A DNA stretch of 64,000 nucleotides from positions 1-64,000 of the forward strand of contig NZ_FMDN01000025.1 of the NCBI RefSeq assembly GCF_900090245.1. The letters are read 5' to 3'. Made by a program: the position numbers and the translations under genes. Of the stretch, positions 42,869 to 51,824 are shown piece after piece. Below the pieces are notes generated by a model. That model searched no databases and was not told the DNA's origin. It saw only the letters and a program-made list of their open reading frames with translations. The stretch's first letter is position 1, and every line of letters begins with the position of its first letter. This DNA comes from Micromonospora halophytica (GTDB taxonomy: Bacteria > Actinomycetota > Actinomycetes > Mycobacteriales > Micromonosporaceae).

Positions 42869-44373
42869 GCGGAGTGGACGACGTGACGGTCATCGGGCAC
42901 TTCGTCGACGGCAAGCGGGTCTCCGGGTCGTCGCAGCGGCGCGGTGACGTCTTCGACCCGGCCACCGGGCGGCGTACCGGTCAGGTGGAGCTGGCCTGCG
43001 CCGCGGACGTCGCGGCGGCGGTGCAGGCCGCCGAGCGGGCGGCGCGCGGCTGGCGGGACGCCTCCCTGACCCGGCGGACGGCGGTGCTCTTCGCCTTCCG
43101 CGAACTGGTCAACGCCCGGCGCGACCGGCTCGCCGAGGTGATCACCGCCGAGCACGGCAAGGTGCTCGCCGACGCCGCCGGTGAGGTGCAGCGCGGCCTG
43201 GAGGTCATCGAGTACGCCTGCGGCATCCCGTCCGCGCTGCGCGGCGGGTTCAGCGAGAACGTCTCGACCGAGGTCGACTCGTACAGCATCCGGCAGCCGC
43301 TCGGCGTGGTCGCGGTGATCTCGCCGTTCAACTTCCCGGTGATGGTGCCGCTGTGGTTCGTGCCGGTCGCCGTGGCCTGCGGCAACGCGGTGGTGCTCAA
43401 GCCCAGCGAGAAGGACCCGAGCGCGGCGCTGCTGCTCGCCGAGTGGTTCGCCGAGGCGGGACTGCCCGACGGGGTGCTCAACGTCGTCAACGGCGACGCC
43501 GAGGCCGTCGACGCGCTGCTCGACCACCCGGGTGTCAAGGCGGTGTCGTTCGTCGGCTCCACCCCGGTCGCCCGGCACGTGCACCAGCGCGCCGCGCTGG
43601 CCGGCAAGCGGGTGCAGGCCCTCGGCGGGGCGAAGAACCACATGGTGGTGCTCCCGGACGCCGATCTGGACCTGGCCGCCGACGCGGCCGTCAACGCTGG
43701 CTTCGGCTCGGCGGGGGAGCGGTGCATGGCGGTCTCCGCGCTGGTCGCGGTCGAGCCGGTCGCCGACGCCCTGGTCGCGAGGATCGCCCGGCGGATGGCC
43801 GGGCTGCGCACCGGCGACGGCCGGCGCGGCTGCGACATGGGTCCGCTGGTCACCGCCGCGCATGCCGAGCGGGTGCGCGGATACGTCCGGGCGGGGGTGG
43901 CCGCGGGCGCGGTCGCCGTGGTCGACGGCCGGGACGTCACCCCGGACGGCGAGCCGGGCGGCTACTGGCTCGGGCCGACCCTCTTCGACCACGTCACCCC
44001 CGACATGTCGATCTACACCGACGAGATCTTCGGTCCGGTGCTCAGCGTCATCCGGGTCGGCTCGTACGACGAGGCGGTCGAGCTGGTCAACGCCAACCCG
44101 TACGGCAACGGCACGGCGATCTTCACCAACGACGGCGGCGCCGCCCGGCGCTACCAGCACGAGGTGGAGGTCGGCATGGTCGGGATCAACGTGCCGATCC
44201 CGGTGCCGATGGCCTACTACTCGTTCGGCGGATGGAAGGCGTCCCTCTTCGGCGACCTGCACGCCCACGGCGAGGACGGGGTGCGCTTCTTCACCCGGGG
44301 CAAGGTGGTCACCAGCCGCTGGCTCGACCCGCGCCACGGCGGGGTCAACCTCGGCTTCCCCACCCAGACCTGA
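42865..44373 (+). CDS. mmsA: CoA-acylating methylmalonate-semialdehyde dehydrogenase
   Basis: The 502-residue aldehyde dehydrogenase has the MmsA signature GSAGERCMAVSALV with catalytic Cys near 290, ALGGAKNHMVVLPDADLD near 253, and PFNFPVMVPLWFVPVAVACGN near 155. MmsA turns malonate or methylmalonate semialdehyde into acetyl- or propionyl-CoA with NAD and CoA. Its ATGA overlap with the aminotransferase gene shows they are coupled, which fits breakdown of beta-alanine and 3-aminoisobutyrate from pyrimidines or valine. Its 3' end overlaps the convergent acyltransferase gene by 29 bases. Confidence 0.92.
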   Translation: MSGVDDVTVIGHFVDGKRVSGSSQRRGDVFDPATGRRTGQVELACAADVAAAVQAAERAARGWRDASLTRRTAVLFAFRELVNARRDRLAEVITAEHGKVLADAAGEVQRGLEVIEYACGIPSALRGGFSENVSTEVDSYSIRQPLGVVAVISPFNFPVMVPLWFVPVAVACGNAVVLKPSEKDPSAALLLAEWFAEAGLPDGVLNVVNGDAEAVDALLDHPGVKAVSFVGSTPVARHVHQRAALAGKRVQALGGAKNHMVVLPDADLDLAADAAVNAGFGSAGERCMAVSALVAVEPVADALVARIARRMAGLRTGDGRRGCDMGPLVTAAHAERVRGYVRAGVAAGAVAVVDGRDVTPDGEPGGYWLGPTLFDHVTPDMSIYTDEIFGPVLSVIRVGSYDEAVELVNANPYGNGTAIFTNDGGAARRYQHEVEVGMVGINVPIPVPMAYYSFGGWKASLFGDLHAHGEDGVRFFTRGKVVTSRWLDPRHGGVNLGFPTQT

Positions 44374-45829
44374 GCAGCCGCAGCACACCCGCCCCGGCCA
44401 GGTACGCCACCAGGGCGGCCACCGGCACCCCGAGGGGTTCCGGGGCTGCCCTCGGCGTCTGCGCGTTGCGCACCAAGGCGTACACCACGGCGGCGAAGGC
44501 GACGGCGGCCAGCGCGCCCCGCACGGCGGTCGACCGCCCGGCGCTCCCCGGGCGGGCGGCGGTGTCGCCGCGCGCACTGTCGCGGCCGGGGCGGGTGGAG
44601 CGGGTGCGGGCCTCGACGGGACCGAAGACGGCGACCAGGACGGCCAGCACCACGGTCAGCAGGAGCACCCAGGGCAGCCGCCAGGCCAGCCAGGTCGCCG
44701 ACCCGGGTGCCGGGGTCGGCAGCAGACCGGCCGCGTCGAGCGCGCCGACCAGCAGGATCGCGGCGGTCAGGTGCCAGAGGAAGACGGTGAGCACGACCGC
44801 GTTCACCGCGATCACCGCCTGCCACGGTCGCGGCCGGTGCAGCCACCGTTCGGCCGGGCCGCGCAGCAGCAGGATCAGCCCGAGCTGGGCGACGGTCAGG
44901 GTGAGCAGGGCCAGGCTGGGCGGGGCGGCGTTGTCCAGCCGCTCACCGGGCACGTTGAGCATGGCGACCGGGTACGGGCCGGCGGTGGTCAGCAGCACCG
45001 TCGCGGTCAGCCCGCCGAGCAGCGCCACCCCACCGGCCCGCCGGGACAGCGGCAGCCGCCGCGACCGCAGACCCCGCCGGCTGTCGTTCTCCGGCCGGTG
45101 GTGCCCCGGTCCGGCGTGCCCCGGTCCGTCGGGTCGGGACCCGGGGGAGTGGTCGTCGGCCGGGTCCGGGCGCGGCGTGCGGGCGTCGTGCCAGGCGAAG
45201 CCGAGCTGGTGGACGGCGAGCCAGCCGAAGAGGTAGTTCGGCAGGGCCAGCGCCGCCGCGCCGTTCGCCCGCCCGACGTCCCCGGCCGCGACGAGGACCG
45301 CCAGCGCGACGGGCACGAGCAGGCCGAAGCGCCGGTGCAGCGCGTACATGGCCGGGGTCAGGGGCACCACCAGCAGGTAGGCGGCGAGGAACCAGAGCGG
45401 GATGGTGGCGAACCAGACGACGGTGCGCACCAGCCTGGTGTCCACCCCGGCCAGCGACGCCACCGTGGCGCCGGCGGCGAGCACCAGCAGCAGTGCGGTG
45501 GTGGGGCGCAGCAGCCGGGCGGCCCGGTCCAGCAGCCAGCCGGCCGCGTCCCCGCCCCGGGCCCGGCGGGCGGTCAGCGAGGCGGCGTTGGCGAACCCGC
45601 CCACCAGGAAGAACACCGGCATGACCTGGGCCAGCCAGGTCAGCGGGTACGCCCAGGGCAGCTCGGGCAGGGCGGACCGCCCGGTGGGCCGGCCGGTGGC
45701 GTCCTCCCCGATGGCGGTGACCATCCAGTGTCCGAGAACGACCATGGCGATGGCGACCCCCCGGAGCAGGTCGACGTAGCGTTCCCGCCCGGCCGGGGTG
45801 CGCTCGGCGAGCTGGGCCAGGCGGCGCAT
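44345..45829 (-). CDS. Acyltransferase-3 family membrane protein
   Basis: The 494-residue protein has about ten hydrophobic helices. The N-terminal RYVDLLRGVAIAMVVLGHWMV (about 17-37, with the Arg and conserved His) and QVMPVFFLVGGFANAASL are diagnostic of acyltransferase 3 enzymes, which O-acylate cell-surface sugars, lipids or antibiotics. A long polar Asp/Pro/Gly loop at about 215-250 separates the halves. The substrate is unknown. TAGCCT (45836-45841, reverse strand) ends six bases before the ATG at 45829, a leaderless-type promoter. The 3' end overlaps mmsA tail to tail. Confidence 0.85.
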   Translation of the reverse strand: MRRLAQLAERTPAGRERYVDLLRGVAIAMVVLGHWMVTAIGEDATGRPTGRSALPELPWAYPLTWLAQVMPVFFLVGGFANAASLTARRARGGDAAGWLLDRAARLLRPTTALLLVLAAGATVASLAGVDTRLVRTVVWFATIPLWFLAAYLLVVPLTPAMYALHRRFGLLVPVALAVLVAAGDVGRANGAAALALPNYLFGWLAVHQLGFAWHDARTPRPDPADDHSPGSRPDGPGHAGPGHHRPENDSRRGLRSRRLPLSRRAGGVALLGGLTATVLLTTAGPYPVAMLNVPGERLDNAAPPSLALLTLTVAQLGLILLLRGPAERWLHRPRPWQAVIAVNAVVLTVFLWHLTAAILLVGALDAAGLLPTPAPGSATWLAWRLPWVLLLTVVLAVLVAVFGPVEARTRSTRPGRDSARGDTAARPGSAGRSTAVRGALAAVAFAAVVYALVRNAQTPRAAPEPLGVPVAALVAYLAGAGVLRLLRSGWGSRG

Positions 45830-45888
45830 GGGCCCAGGCTATGCCAGAGCGGGGTGGCCGGTGGTGACAACGGATCGGCCACGAGGTC

Positions 45889-45946
45889 TTGAAGTCCACG
45901 CGCCGCTGCCGTAGAAATTCTTCAGCAACATCAGATGAACTGAAGA
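45889..45946 (+). promoter_or_regulatory. Promoter and possible operator of the first ngc operon
   Basis: TTGAAG (45889-45894) and TAGAAA (45912-45917) are spaced 17 bp apart, a good sigma-70 type promoter. TCTTCAG (45919-45925) and CTGAAGA (45940-45946) form an inverted repeat at the expected transcription start, a plausible repressor site. The ngcE start at 46023 follows GGAGAGCTG. Confidence 0.55.
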
Positions 45947-46022
45947 CAATCACCGTGCCTCGCGCGGCGGACACCACCCCCTGCACCGGTGCTCCGCCCA
46001 TTCCCCCTACCGAGGAGAGCTG

Positions 46023-47438
46023 ATGGACAGGCGTGACATCCTGCGTCGTACCGCCGCCGCAGGCCTGCTGGCAACCCCCGCCGCCGGCCTGCTCGCCGGC
46101 TGCGCCACCGGCGGTGGCGGCGACAAGAACACCGGCGGCACCTACCAGGGCACCAAGAGCGAGCAGAACCCGCTGGGCGTCAAGGAGGACGCCCCGCTCG
46201 ACGTGGTGATCTTCAACGGCGGCTTCGGCGAGGAGTACGCCAAGGCCCACGAGGCCATGTACCGGGAGAAGTACCCCAAGGCGGAGGTCAAGCACTCCGC
46301 CACCCAGGAGATCAGCAAGACCCTCCAGCCGCGTTTCGTCGACGGCACCCCGCCGGACGTGGTCAACAACTCCGGCGCCGGCCAGATCGACTTCAACGGC
46401 CTGGTCTCCCAGAACGCCGTCGCCGACCTCGGTGACCTGCTCGCCGCCCCCAGTCTCGACATCCCCGGCAAGACCGTCAAGGACACCCTGCTGCCCGGCG
46501 CGGTCGAGGTCGGCTCGTACGACGGCCGGTTCCTGGTGCTCAACTACACCTACACCGTCTACGGCATCTGGCACTCCACCAAGCTCTTCGCCGAACGCGG
46601 CTGGCAGTACGCGAAGACCTGGGACGAGCACATCGCGCTCTGCAAGCAGATCAAGGCCGCCGGCATCGCCCCCTGGACGTACGCGGGCCTGCACCCGCGC
46701 TACATGAGCTGGCCGCTGATCGCCACCGCGATCAAGTTCGGCGGGCCCTCCGTCGCCACCGCGATCGACAACCTGGAGCCGAACGCCTGGAAGTCCGACG
46801 CGATGAAGGCCGCCGCCGACGCCTGGCACCAGATCGTGAAGGACCGCTACATCCTGGAGGGCTCCCCGGGCCTGGACCACAAGCAGTCGCAGACCGCCTG
46901 GTGCCAGGGCAAGGCCGCCTTCATCTCCTGTGGCTCCTGGCTGGAGAGCGAGCAGAAGGACGTGACCCCGGCCGGCTTCGACATGACCGTCCAGCCCACC
47001 CCGAGCCTCGGCAGCGGCGACAAGCTGCCGTTCGAGGCGATCCGGGGCACCGCCGGCGAGCCGTTCATGGTGCCGGCCAAGGCCAAGAACCTCGCCGGTG
47101 GCCTGGAGTACTTCCGGGTCATGCTGTCGAAGAAGGGCGCGCAGGACTTCACCCGCAAGGTCTCCAGCCTCACCGTGGTCGCCGGCGCCACCGAGGGGAT
47201 CGACCTGCCGTACGGGCTGAACACCGTGATCAAGGCCCTGGAGGCGTCCGGCTCCAACGGCTTCAACTGGGTCTACAACAACTACTACCGCAAGCTGGAG
47301 CGCAACCTCGTCGACGCCGCCTGCGGCGAGTTCTTCAGCGGCCGGACCGGTCCCGCCGAGTTCCTCGACCAGTGTCAGAAGGGCGCCGACTCGATCGCCC
47401 AGGACAGTTCGGTCAAGAAGTACAAGCGGACCGCGTGA
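46023..47438 (+). CDS. ngcE: GlcNAc/chitobiose ABC importer substrate-binding lipoprotein (NgcE-like, copy 1)
   Basis: A 471-residue binding lipoprotein. The twin-arginine region MDRRDILRRT precedes the lipobox LLAGC with Cys27, so it is exported by Tat and lipidated. NPLGVKEDAPLDVVIFNGGFG (near 51) and the long extracellular domain match NgcE, the GlcNAc and diacetylchitobiose receptor of Streptomyces olivaceoviridis. Two permease genes follow; no ATPase gene is present, so a shared ATPase such as MsiK must serve it. A paralogue lies at 52596-54032. Sugar specificity is inferred from family. Confidence 0.88.
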   Translation: MDRRDILRRTAAAGLLATPAAGLLAGCATGGGGDKNTGGTYQGTKSEQNPLGVKEDAPLDVVIFNGGFGEEYAKAHEAMYREKYPKAEVKHSATQEISKTLQPRFVDGTPPDVVNNSGAGQIDFNGLVSQNAVADLGDLLAAPSLDIPGKTVKDTLLPGAVEVGSYDGRFLVLNYTYTVYGIWHSTKLFAERGWQYAKTWDEHIALCKQIKAAGIAPWTYAGLHPRYMSWPLIATAIKFGGPSVATAIDNLEPNAWKSDAMKAAADAWHQIVKDRYILEGSPGLDHKQSQTAWCQGKAAFISCGSWLESEQKDVTPAGFDMTVQPTPSLGSGDKLPFEAIRGTAGEPFMVPAKAKNLAGGLEYFRVMLSKKGAQDFTRKVSSLTVVAGATEGIDLPYGLNTVIKALEASGSNGFNWVYNNYYRKLERNLVDAACGEFFSGRTGPAEFLDQCQKGADSIAQDSSVKKYKRTA

Positions 47439-47500
47439 CCACCGGTCGGTGGGGGCGGGCCGACCGTCCCCACCGACCGCCGCCGGGAGGTGGACCCACC

Positions 47501-48409
47501 GTGAGACATGGCAAGTACCCGCTGATCGTCACCTTCCTGGTGCCGCCGGTGCTGCTCTACGTCGTCTTCGTCGTCTCGCCATACCTGCAGGCGTTCCAGA
47601 TCTCCACCACCGACTGGCTCGGCTACTCCGCCGAGGCCGACTCCGTCGGGCTGGCGAACTTCCGGGCGCTGTGGCGCGACGACTACGTCTGGAACGCGCT
47701 GAAGAACAACGCGATCCTGCTGGCCCTGGTGCCGGTGCTGACCATCCTGCTCGGGCTCTTCTTCGCCACCATGCTCAACATGGGCGGCCGCCGGGGCCGG
47801 GCCGGGGTCACCGGCGTACGGGGCAGCGCGCTCTACCGCACCGTCTACTTCTTCCCGCAGGTGCTCTCGGTGGTGATCATCGCGCTGCTGTGGAAGGAGG
47901 TGTACCACCCGAACAAGGGCCTGCTCACCAGCGCGCTGCACGCCCTCGGGCTCGGTTCCCCCACCTGGCTCGGCGACCCGCGTACCGCGTTCTGGTGCGT
48001 GCTGGCCGTGATGGTCTGGAGCAACGTCGGCTTCTATGTGGTGCTCTTCGGCGCGGCGATGTCGGCGGTACCGAAGGAGATCTACGAGGCGGTCATGCTC
48101 GACGGGGCGTCGCGGCTGACCACCCTGCGCCGGGTCACCCTCCCGCTGCTCTGGGACACCGTCCAGGTCGCCTGGGTCTACCTGGCCATCTTCGCCCTCG
48201 ACGGTTTCATCCTCGTGCAGTTGATGACCAACGGCGGGCCGAACTTCTCCACCGACGTGATCGGCGTGCGGATGTACGACACCGCGTTCGGCAGCGAGAC
48301 CAAGTTCGGCTACGCCTCGGCGATCGGCGTGGTGATGTTCTTCCTGACCCTGTCGGTGGCGGTGCTCTCGCTGCGCCTGGGCCGACGCGACCGGATCGAG
48401 TACTCATGA
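47501..48409 (+). CDS. ngcF: Sugar ABC importer permease (NgcF-like, copy 1)
   Basis: The 302-residue permease has six membrane helices, with the coupling-helix EAA motif in IYEAVMLDGASRLTTLRRVTLPLL (about 190-214). The GTG at 47501 follows GGGAGGTGG. It belongs to the MalF-like (CUT1) group and pairs with the NgcG-like gene that overlaps its stop (ATGA at 48406-48409). It shares the opening RHGKYP with the second NgcF copy (54052-54960), a clear paralogue. Confidence 0.88.
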   Translation: MRHGKYPLIVTFLVPPVLLYVVFVVSPYLQAFQISTTDWLGYSAEADSVGLANFRALWRDDYVWNALKNNAILLALVPVLTILLGLFFATMLNMGGRRGRAGVTGVRGSALYRTVYFFPQVLSVVIIALLWKEVYHPNKGLLTSALHALGLGSPTWLGDPRTAFWCVLAVMVWSNVGFYVVLFGAAMSAVPKEIYEAVMLDGASRLTTLRRVTLPLLWDTVQVAWVYLAIFALDGFILVQLMTNGGPNFSTDVIGVRMYDTAFGSETKFGYASAIGVVMFFLTLSVAVLSLRLGRRDRIEYS

Positions 48410-49305
48410 CCACTCTGGACGACGTCGCCGCCGTCACGGCCCCGGCCGCCCGGACCGCCGACCGGCCGGTACGCCGTGAGCTCGGCGTGGCCAACGCCTT
48501 CTCGCACGGCTTCCTGCTGGTCTGGGCCGCGCTGACCGTGCTGCCGCTGGTGTGGATGTTCCTGAGTTCGTTCAAGAGCAACGGCGAGATCCTGGCCGAC
48601 CCGTGGGGGCTGCCGGAGACCCTGCACTGGGACAACTGGGCCCGGGCCTGGACCGAGGCGCACATCGGCCGGTACTTCCTGAACAGCCTCGTCGTGGTCG
48701 CCGGCTCGGTGTCGCTCACCATGCTGACGGGCGCCACCGCCGCGTACGTCTTCGCCCGGTACGAGTTCCGCGGCCGGCAGTTCGTCTACTACCTGTTCGT
48801 CGGCGGCCTGATGTTCCCGGTCTTCCTCGCCCTGGTGCCGCTCTTCTTCGTGGTCCGCAACGCCGGCCTCTTCGGCACCTGGACCGGTCTGATCCTGGTG
48901 TACGCGGCGTACTCGCTGCCGTTCACGGTCTTCTTCCTGACCGCGTTCTTCCGCACCCTGCCGACCACGGTGGCGGAGGCGGCGATGGTTGACGGCTGCG
49001 GCCACTTCCGGCTCTTCTTCCGGGTGATGCTGCCGATGGCCCGTCCGGGACTGATCAGCGTCGCGATCTTCAACTTCCTCAGCCACTGGAACCAGTTCCT
49101 GCTGCCGCAGGTGCTGATGCAGGGCGACGAGTCGAAGTGGGTGCTCGCCCAGGGCCTCTTCGCCCTCTCCGTCAGCCAGGGGTACGCCGGTGACTACGCC
49201 CGGCTCTTCGCCGGGCTGAGCATCGCGGTGCTGCCGGTGCTCGCCGTCTACGTCGCCTTCCAGCGACAGGTGCAGTCGGGCCTCACCGCCGGCCAGCTCA
49301 AGTAA
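48406..49305 (+). CDS. ngcG: Sugar ABC importer permease (NgcG-like, copy 1)
   Basis: A 299-residue MalG-like permease with six helices. The EAA coupling motif is in VAEAAMVDGCGHFRLFFRVMLPMARPG (about 188-215), and the C-terminus FQRQVQSGLTAGQLK is typical. Its ATG overlaps the stop of ngcF. It completes the first ngcEFG operon, with a large inverted repeat 57 bases after the stop as a likely terminator. Confidence 0.88.
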   Translation: MTTLDDVAAVTAPAARTADRPVRRELGVANAFSHGFLLVWAALTVLPLVWMFLSSFKSNGEILADPWGLPETLHWDNWARAWTEAHIGRYFLNSLVVVAGSVSLTMLTGATAAYVFARYEFRGRQFVYYLFVGGLMFPVFLALVPLFFVVRNAGLFGTWTGLILVYAAYSLPFTVFFLTAFFRTLPTTVAEAAMVDGCGHFRLFFRVMLPMARPGLISVAIFNFLSHWNQFLLPQVLMQGDESKWVLAQGLFALSVSQGYAGDYARLFAGLSIAVLPVLAVYVAFQRQVQSGLTAGQLK

Positions 49306-49361
49306 CGCCGCTCCTCGTCCGAAAATGATCAGCCCCGCGCGGGTTGCCCGGTGGGGCCCTG

Positions 49362-49440
49362 CAAGATCGTGCTCGATCCTGGAAACAGGCCCCTCGTTCA
49401 GCACGCGATGCCCCAATTTCCTGGATCGAGCACGATCTTG
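49362..49440. repeat. Perfect 24-bp inverted repeat downstream of the first ngc operon
   Basis: Arms 49362-49385 and 49417-49440 are exact 24-bp reverse complements around a 31-base loop, lying between the convergent ngcG and kinase genes. The arm (GATCGTGCTCGATCC...GGAAA) is nearly identical to part of the element at 16966-17031, so this is a dispersed repeat family. Confidence 0.85.
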
Positions 49441-49508
49441 CGGCCGTGCGGGCCGTGCGGCCGTGCGGGCCGTGCGGCCGTGCGGGCCGTGCGGGCCGTG
49501 CGGCCGTG
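49441..49508. repeat. GCCGTGCGG tandem repeat
   Basis: About eight copies of an 8- or 9-base unit, CGGCCGTG or CGGGCCGTG, follow immediately after the inverted repeat. The rest of 49509-49691 is GC-rich and shows no gene. Confidence 0.8.
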
Positions 49509-49691
49509 GAGCGCGAGGCTTCCGGCGGGAGGCCCTGACGGACGCGGGTCGGGCGCGGAGCCGCGGGCTACGGGCGACGTGGCGCGGGGCGCGGGCGACG
49601 TGGCGCGGGGCGTGGGGCGTGGAACCGCAGGTCGTGGGCTGCGGGGCGGGATGTGAGCGCGCGGAGGACGGGGCCACCGGCGGCGCCAGGG

Positions 49692-50687
49692 TCAGGCGGT
49701 CGGGGGGACCAGGAGGGCGTGCAGGGCCACCGGGTCGGTGACCCCGGGGAGGTCCAGGGCGGCGAGCCAGGCGGCAGCGGCGGCACCGTCTCCGGCGGTG
49801 CGGACCGGCGCGTCCGGCCAGCGCCGTTCCGCCTCGGCGCGGACCGCCGCCGCCAGCGGGGTGTCCCCGGTGAGCAGCCCGCCGCCGAGCACGATCGGCT
49901 CGACGGCATCGGCCGGTCGGATCCGGGACACGCTCTCCACCAGATGAGCGGCGGCCTCGTCGATCAGCCCGGTCGCCACCGGCTCGCCCTCGACGGCCGC
50001 CGTGACGACCAGCGGCGCCAGCCGGGCCAGTTCGACCGGGGGCCGTCGGGTCACCGCCTGCACCAGCGCGTCGACGGTGCCCCGGGGCCGGTCGGCCACC
50101 TCGACCGAGCCGAGCAGTTCGGTGAGCACCCGCGCGCCCAGCGGGCCGGGTGACGTTCCCCGGTCCAGGTCGGCCAGGAGCCGGCGGACCGCCTCCCGGC
50201 CCAGCCAGAAGCCGGAGCCGGCGTCGCCGAGCAGCCAGCCGTGCCCGTCGGCGACCCGGTCCAGCCGCAGGTCGCGGACCTGTGCGGCGATCGCCCCGGT
50301 GCCGGCGATCAGTACGGTGCCGTCCGGCGCGGCGGTGCCCGAGGCGTACGCGACGAGGGCGTCGCCGTGCACCGCGTACGCGCAGCGCAGCCCGGCCTGC
50401 GCCCACGCCTGATCGAAGGCGGCCCGCCCGGCGGGGTCGGCGAGCAGCCGGCCGGCCCCGGCCAGGCCGATCACCCCGGCGCGGACCCGGGCCGGGTCCA
50501 CCCCGGCGAGCGCGCCGCGCAGCGCGGTCAGCAGTTCGGCGGCGGCCCGCTCGGCCCCGTGACTGGTCGGGTTGCCGCCGCCGCCCCGACCGGTGCCGAG
50601 GCGCTCCCCGGCCAGGCTCAGCGCGACCGCGCGGGTGGAGGTGCCTCCGACGTCGAGACCGACCACCACGGTGTCGGACATGCTCAC
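49692..50687 (-). CDS. N-acetylglucosamine kinase-like protein (BadF/BadG family)
   Basis: A 331-residue sugar kinase of the ASKHA fold. GLDVGGTSTRAV (near 10) is phosphate motif 1, VIGLAGAGR (near 75) and LIAGTGAIAAQ (near 125) follow, and IVLGGGLLTG (near 268) is the adenosine motif. Eukaryotic GlcNAc kinase and bacterial BadF/BadG-type GlcNAc or GlcN kinases share this pattern. Its location between two ngc importers and beside an RpiR/SIS pair fits phosphorylation of imported GlcNAc. The GTG at 50687 lies close after GGGAGG; an ATG at 50681 is also possible. The substrate is inferred. Confidence 0.85.
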   Translation of the reverse strand: MSMSDTVVVGLDVGGTSTRAVALSLAGERLGTGRGGGGNPTSHGAERAAAELLTALRGALAGVDPARVRAGVIGLAGAGRLLADPAGRAAFDQAWAQAGLRCAYAVHGDALVAYASGTAAPDGTVLIAGTGAIAAQVRDLRLDRVADGHGWLLGDAGSGFWLGREAVRRLLADLDRGTSPGPLGARVLTELLGSVEVADRPRGTVDALVQAVTRRPPVELARLAPLVVTAAVEGEPVATGLIDEAAAHLVESVSRIRPADAVEPIVLGGGLLTGDTPLAAAVRAEAERRWPDAPVRTAGDGAAAAAWLAALDLPGVTDPVALHALLVPPTA

Positions 50688-50810
50688 GGGCCCTCCCGGT
50701 GCGGTGGTGCGGACCTGTTCATGCTGGTCGGCCGTACCCCGCCGGGCAAGATCGGCGGCTCCGGTGGACCGTGTGCGCCAGGTAACAGTTTGAAAACTTC
50801 GCCCACGGCC

Positions 50811-50872
50811 TTGACACGGAGGGCCCTTCAGTAAGAACTTTTACCACTAACAGTTAACAGTCTTTCCGAAAG
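50811..50872 (+). promoter_or_regulatory. Promoter and palindromes upstream of the RpiR regulator gene
   Basis: TTGACA (50811-50816) is a perfect -35; the likely -10 lies in TAAGAACT (50832-50839), without a consensus match. CTTTCCGAAAG (50862-50872) is a 5-bp-arm palindrome that also contains the Shine-Dalgarno AAAGG before the ATG at 50880. AACAGTTAACAG (50850-50860 region) repeats an AACAG step. One of these may bind the regulator itself. Confidence 0.45.
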
Positions 50873-50879
50873 GCGTCCG

Positions 50880-51824
50880 ATGGTGGATCACGAGGTGGAC
50901 ACCCCCGCGGGGACCGCGGTGGTCGACGCCGACACGGTCGACCGGCGGGGCGTCGACGGGGTCCTGGCCAGGGTCCGGGCCGGTGCGGGAGAGCTGACCG
51001 GGGCGCTGCGCCGGGTCGCCGAGCACGTCCTCAGCGACCCGGAGGCGGCCGCCCGGGCGACCATCGTGGAACTCGCCGAGCGCAGCGGCACCTCGCCGGC
51101 CACCATCACCCGGTTCTGCCGGGCGATGGGCTTCGACGGCTACGCCGACCTGCGCCTCGGCATCGCCTCGGAGACCGGCCGGGCCCGCTCGGCCGGCTGG
51201 ACGGTCGACATCGGCCGGGAGATCCAGCCGGGCGACCCCCTGGAGCGGGTGCTCGGCCAGATCATCGCCGCCGACACCCGGGCCATGCACGACACCGCCG
51301 CCCTGCTCGACCTCGTCGAGGTGGAGCGCGCCGCGGTCGCCATCGCCGGGGCCGCCCGGGTCAACATCTTCGGCGCCAGCGGCAGTGCCCTGGTCGGCGA
51401 GGAGATGCAGTTCAGCCTGCACCGCATCGGAGTGGCCGCCTGGGCCTGGAGCGACGTGCACGAGGGGCTGGCCAGCGCCGCCCTGCTCGGCACGGGGGAC
51501 GTCGCGCTGGGCATCTCGCACACCGGGCAGACCCGGGAAACCATCGAGATGCTCGCCGAGGCGGGCAGCCGGGGCGCGACCACCGTGGCGCTGACCGGCT
51601 TCCCCCGCTCCCCGCTGGCCGAACTGGCCGACATCGTGCTGCTCACCGCCAGCCAGGCCACCACCTTCCGGCCGGACGCGCTCTCCGCCCGACACCCCCA
51701 GCTCGTCGTGCTCGACCTGCTCTACATCGCCGTGGCGCAGCGCACCCACGACCGCGCCCACGCGGCCTTCCGGCGTACCGCCCAGGCCGTCGACGGGCAC
51801 AAGGCCGCGAAGGGAGCCTCATGA
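50880..51824 (+). CDS. MurR/RpiR-family regulator with SIS domain
   Basis: The 314-residue regulator has an N-terminal RpiR HTH (about 37-95, VELAERSGTSPATITRFCRAMGFDGYADLRL) and a C-terminal SIS sugar-phosphate domain (about 140-290, with NIFGASGSALVGEEM, GISHTGQTRETIEMLA and DIVLLTA). RpiR proteins sense phosphorylated sugars, often MurNAc-6P or GlcN-6P. Located between two ngcEFG operons and beside a GlcNAc kinase, it probably senses a GlcNAc-derived phosphate and controls these operons. Its stop overlaps the next gene by four bases (ATGA). Confidence 0.9.
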   Translation: MVDHEVDTPAGTAVVDADTVDRRGVDGVLARVRAGAGELTGALRRVAEHVLSDPEAAARATIVELAERSGTSPATITRFCRAMGFDGYADLRLGIASETGRARSAGWTVDIGREIQPGDPLERVLGQIIAADTRAMHDTAALLDLVEVERAAVAIAGAARVNIFGASGSALVGEEMQFSLHRIGVAAWAWSDVHEGLASAALLGTGDVALGISHTGQTRETIEMLAEAGSRGATTVALTGFPRSPLAELADIVLLTASQATTFRPDALSARHPQLVVLDLLYIAVAQRTHDRAHAAFRRTAQAVDGHKAAKGAS

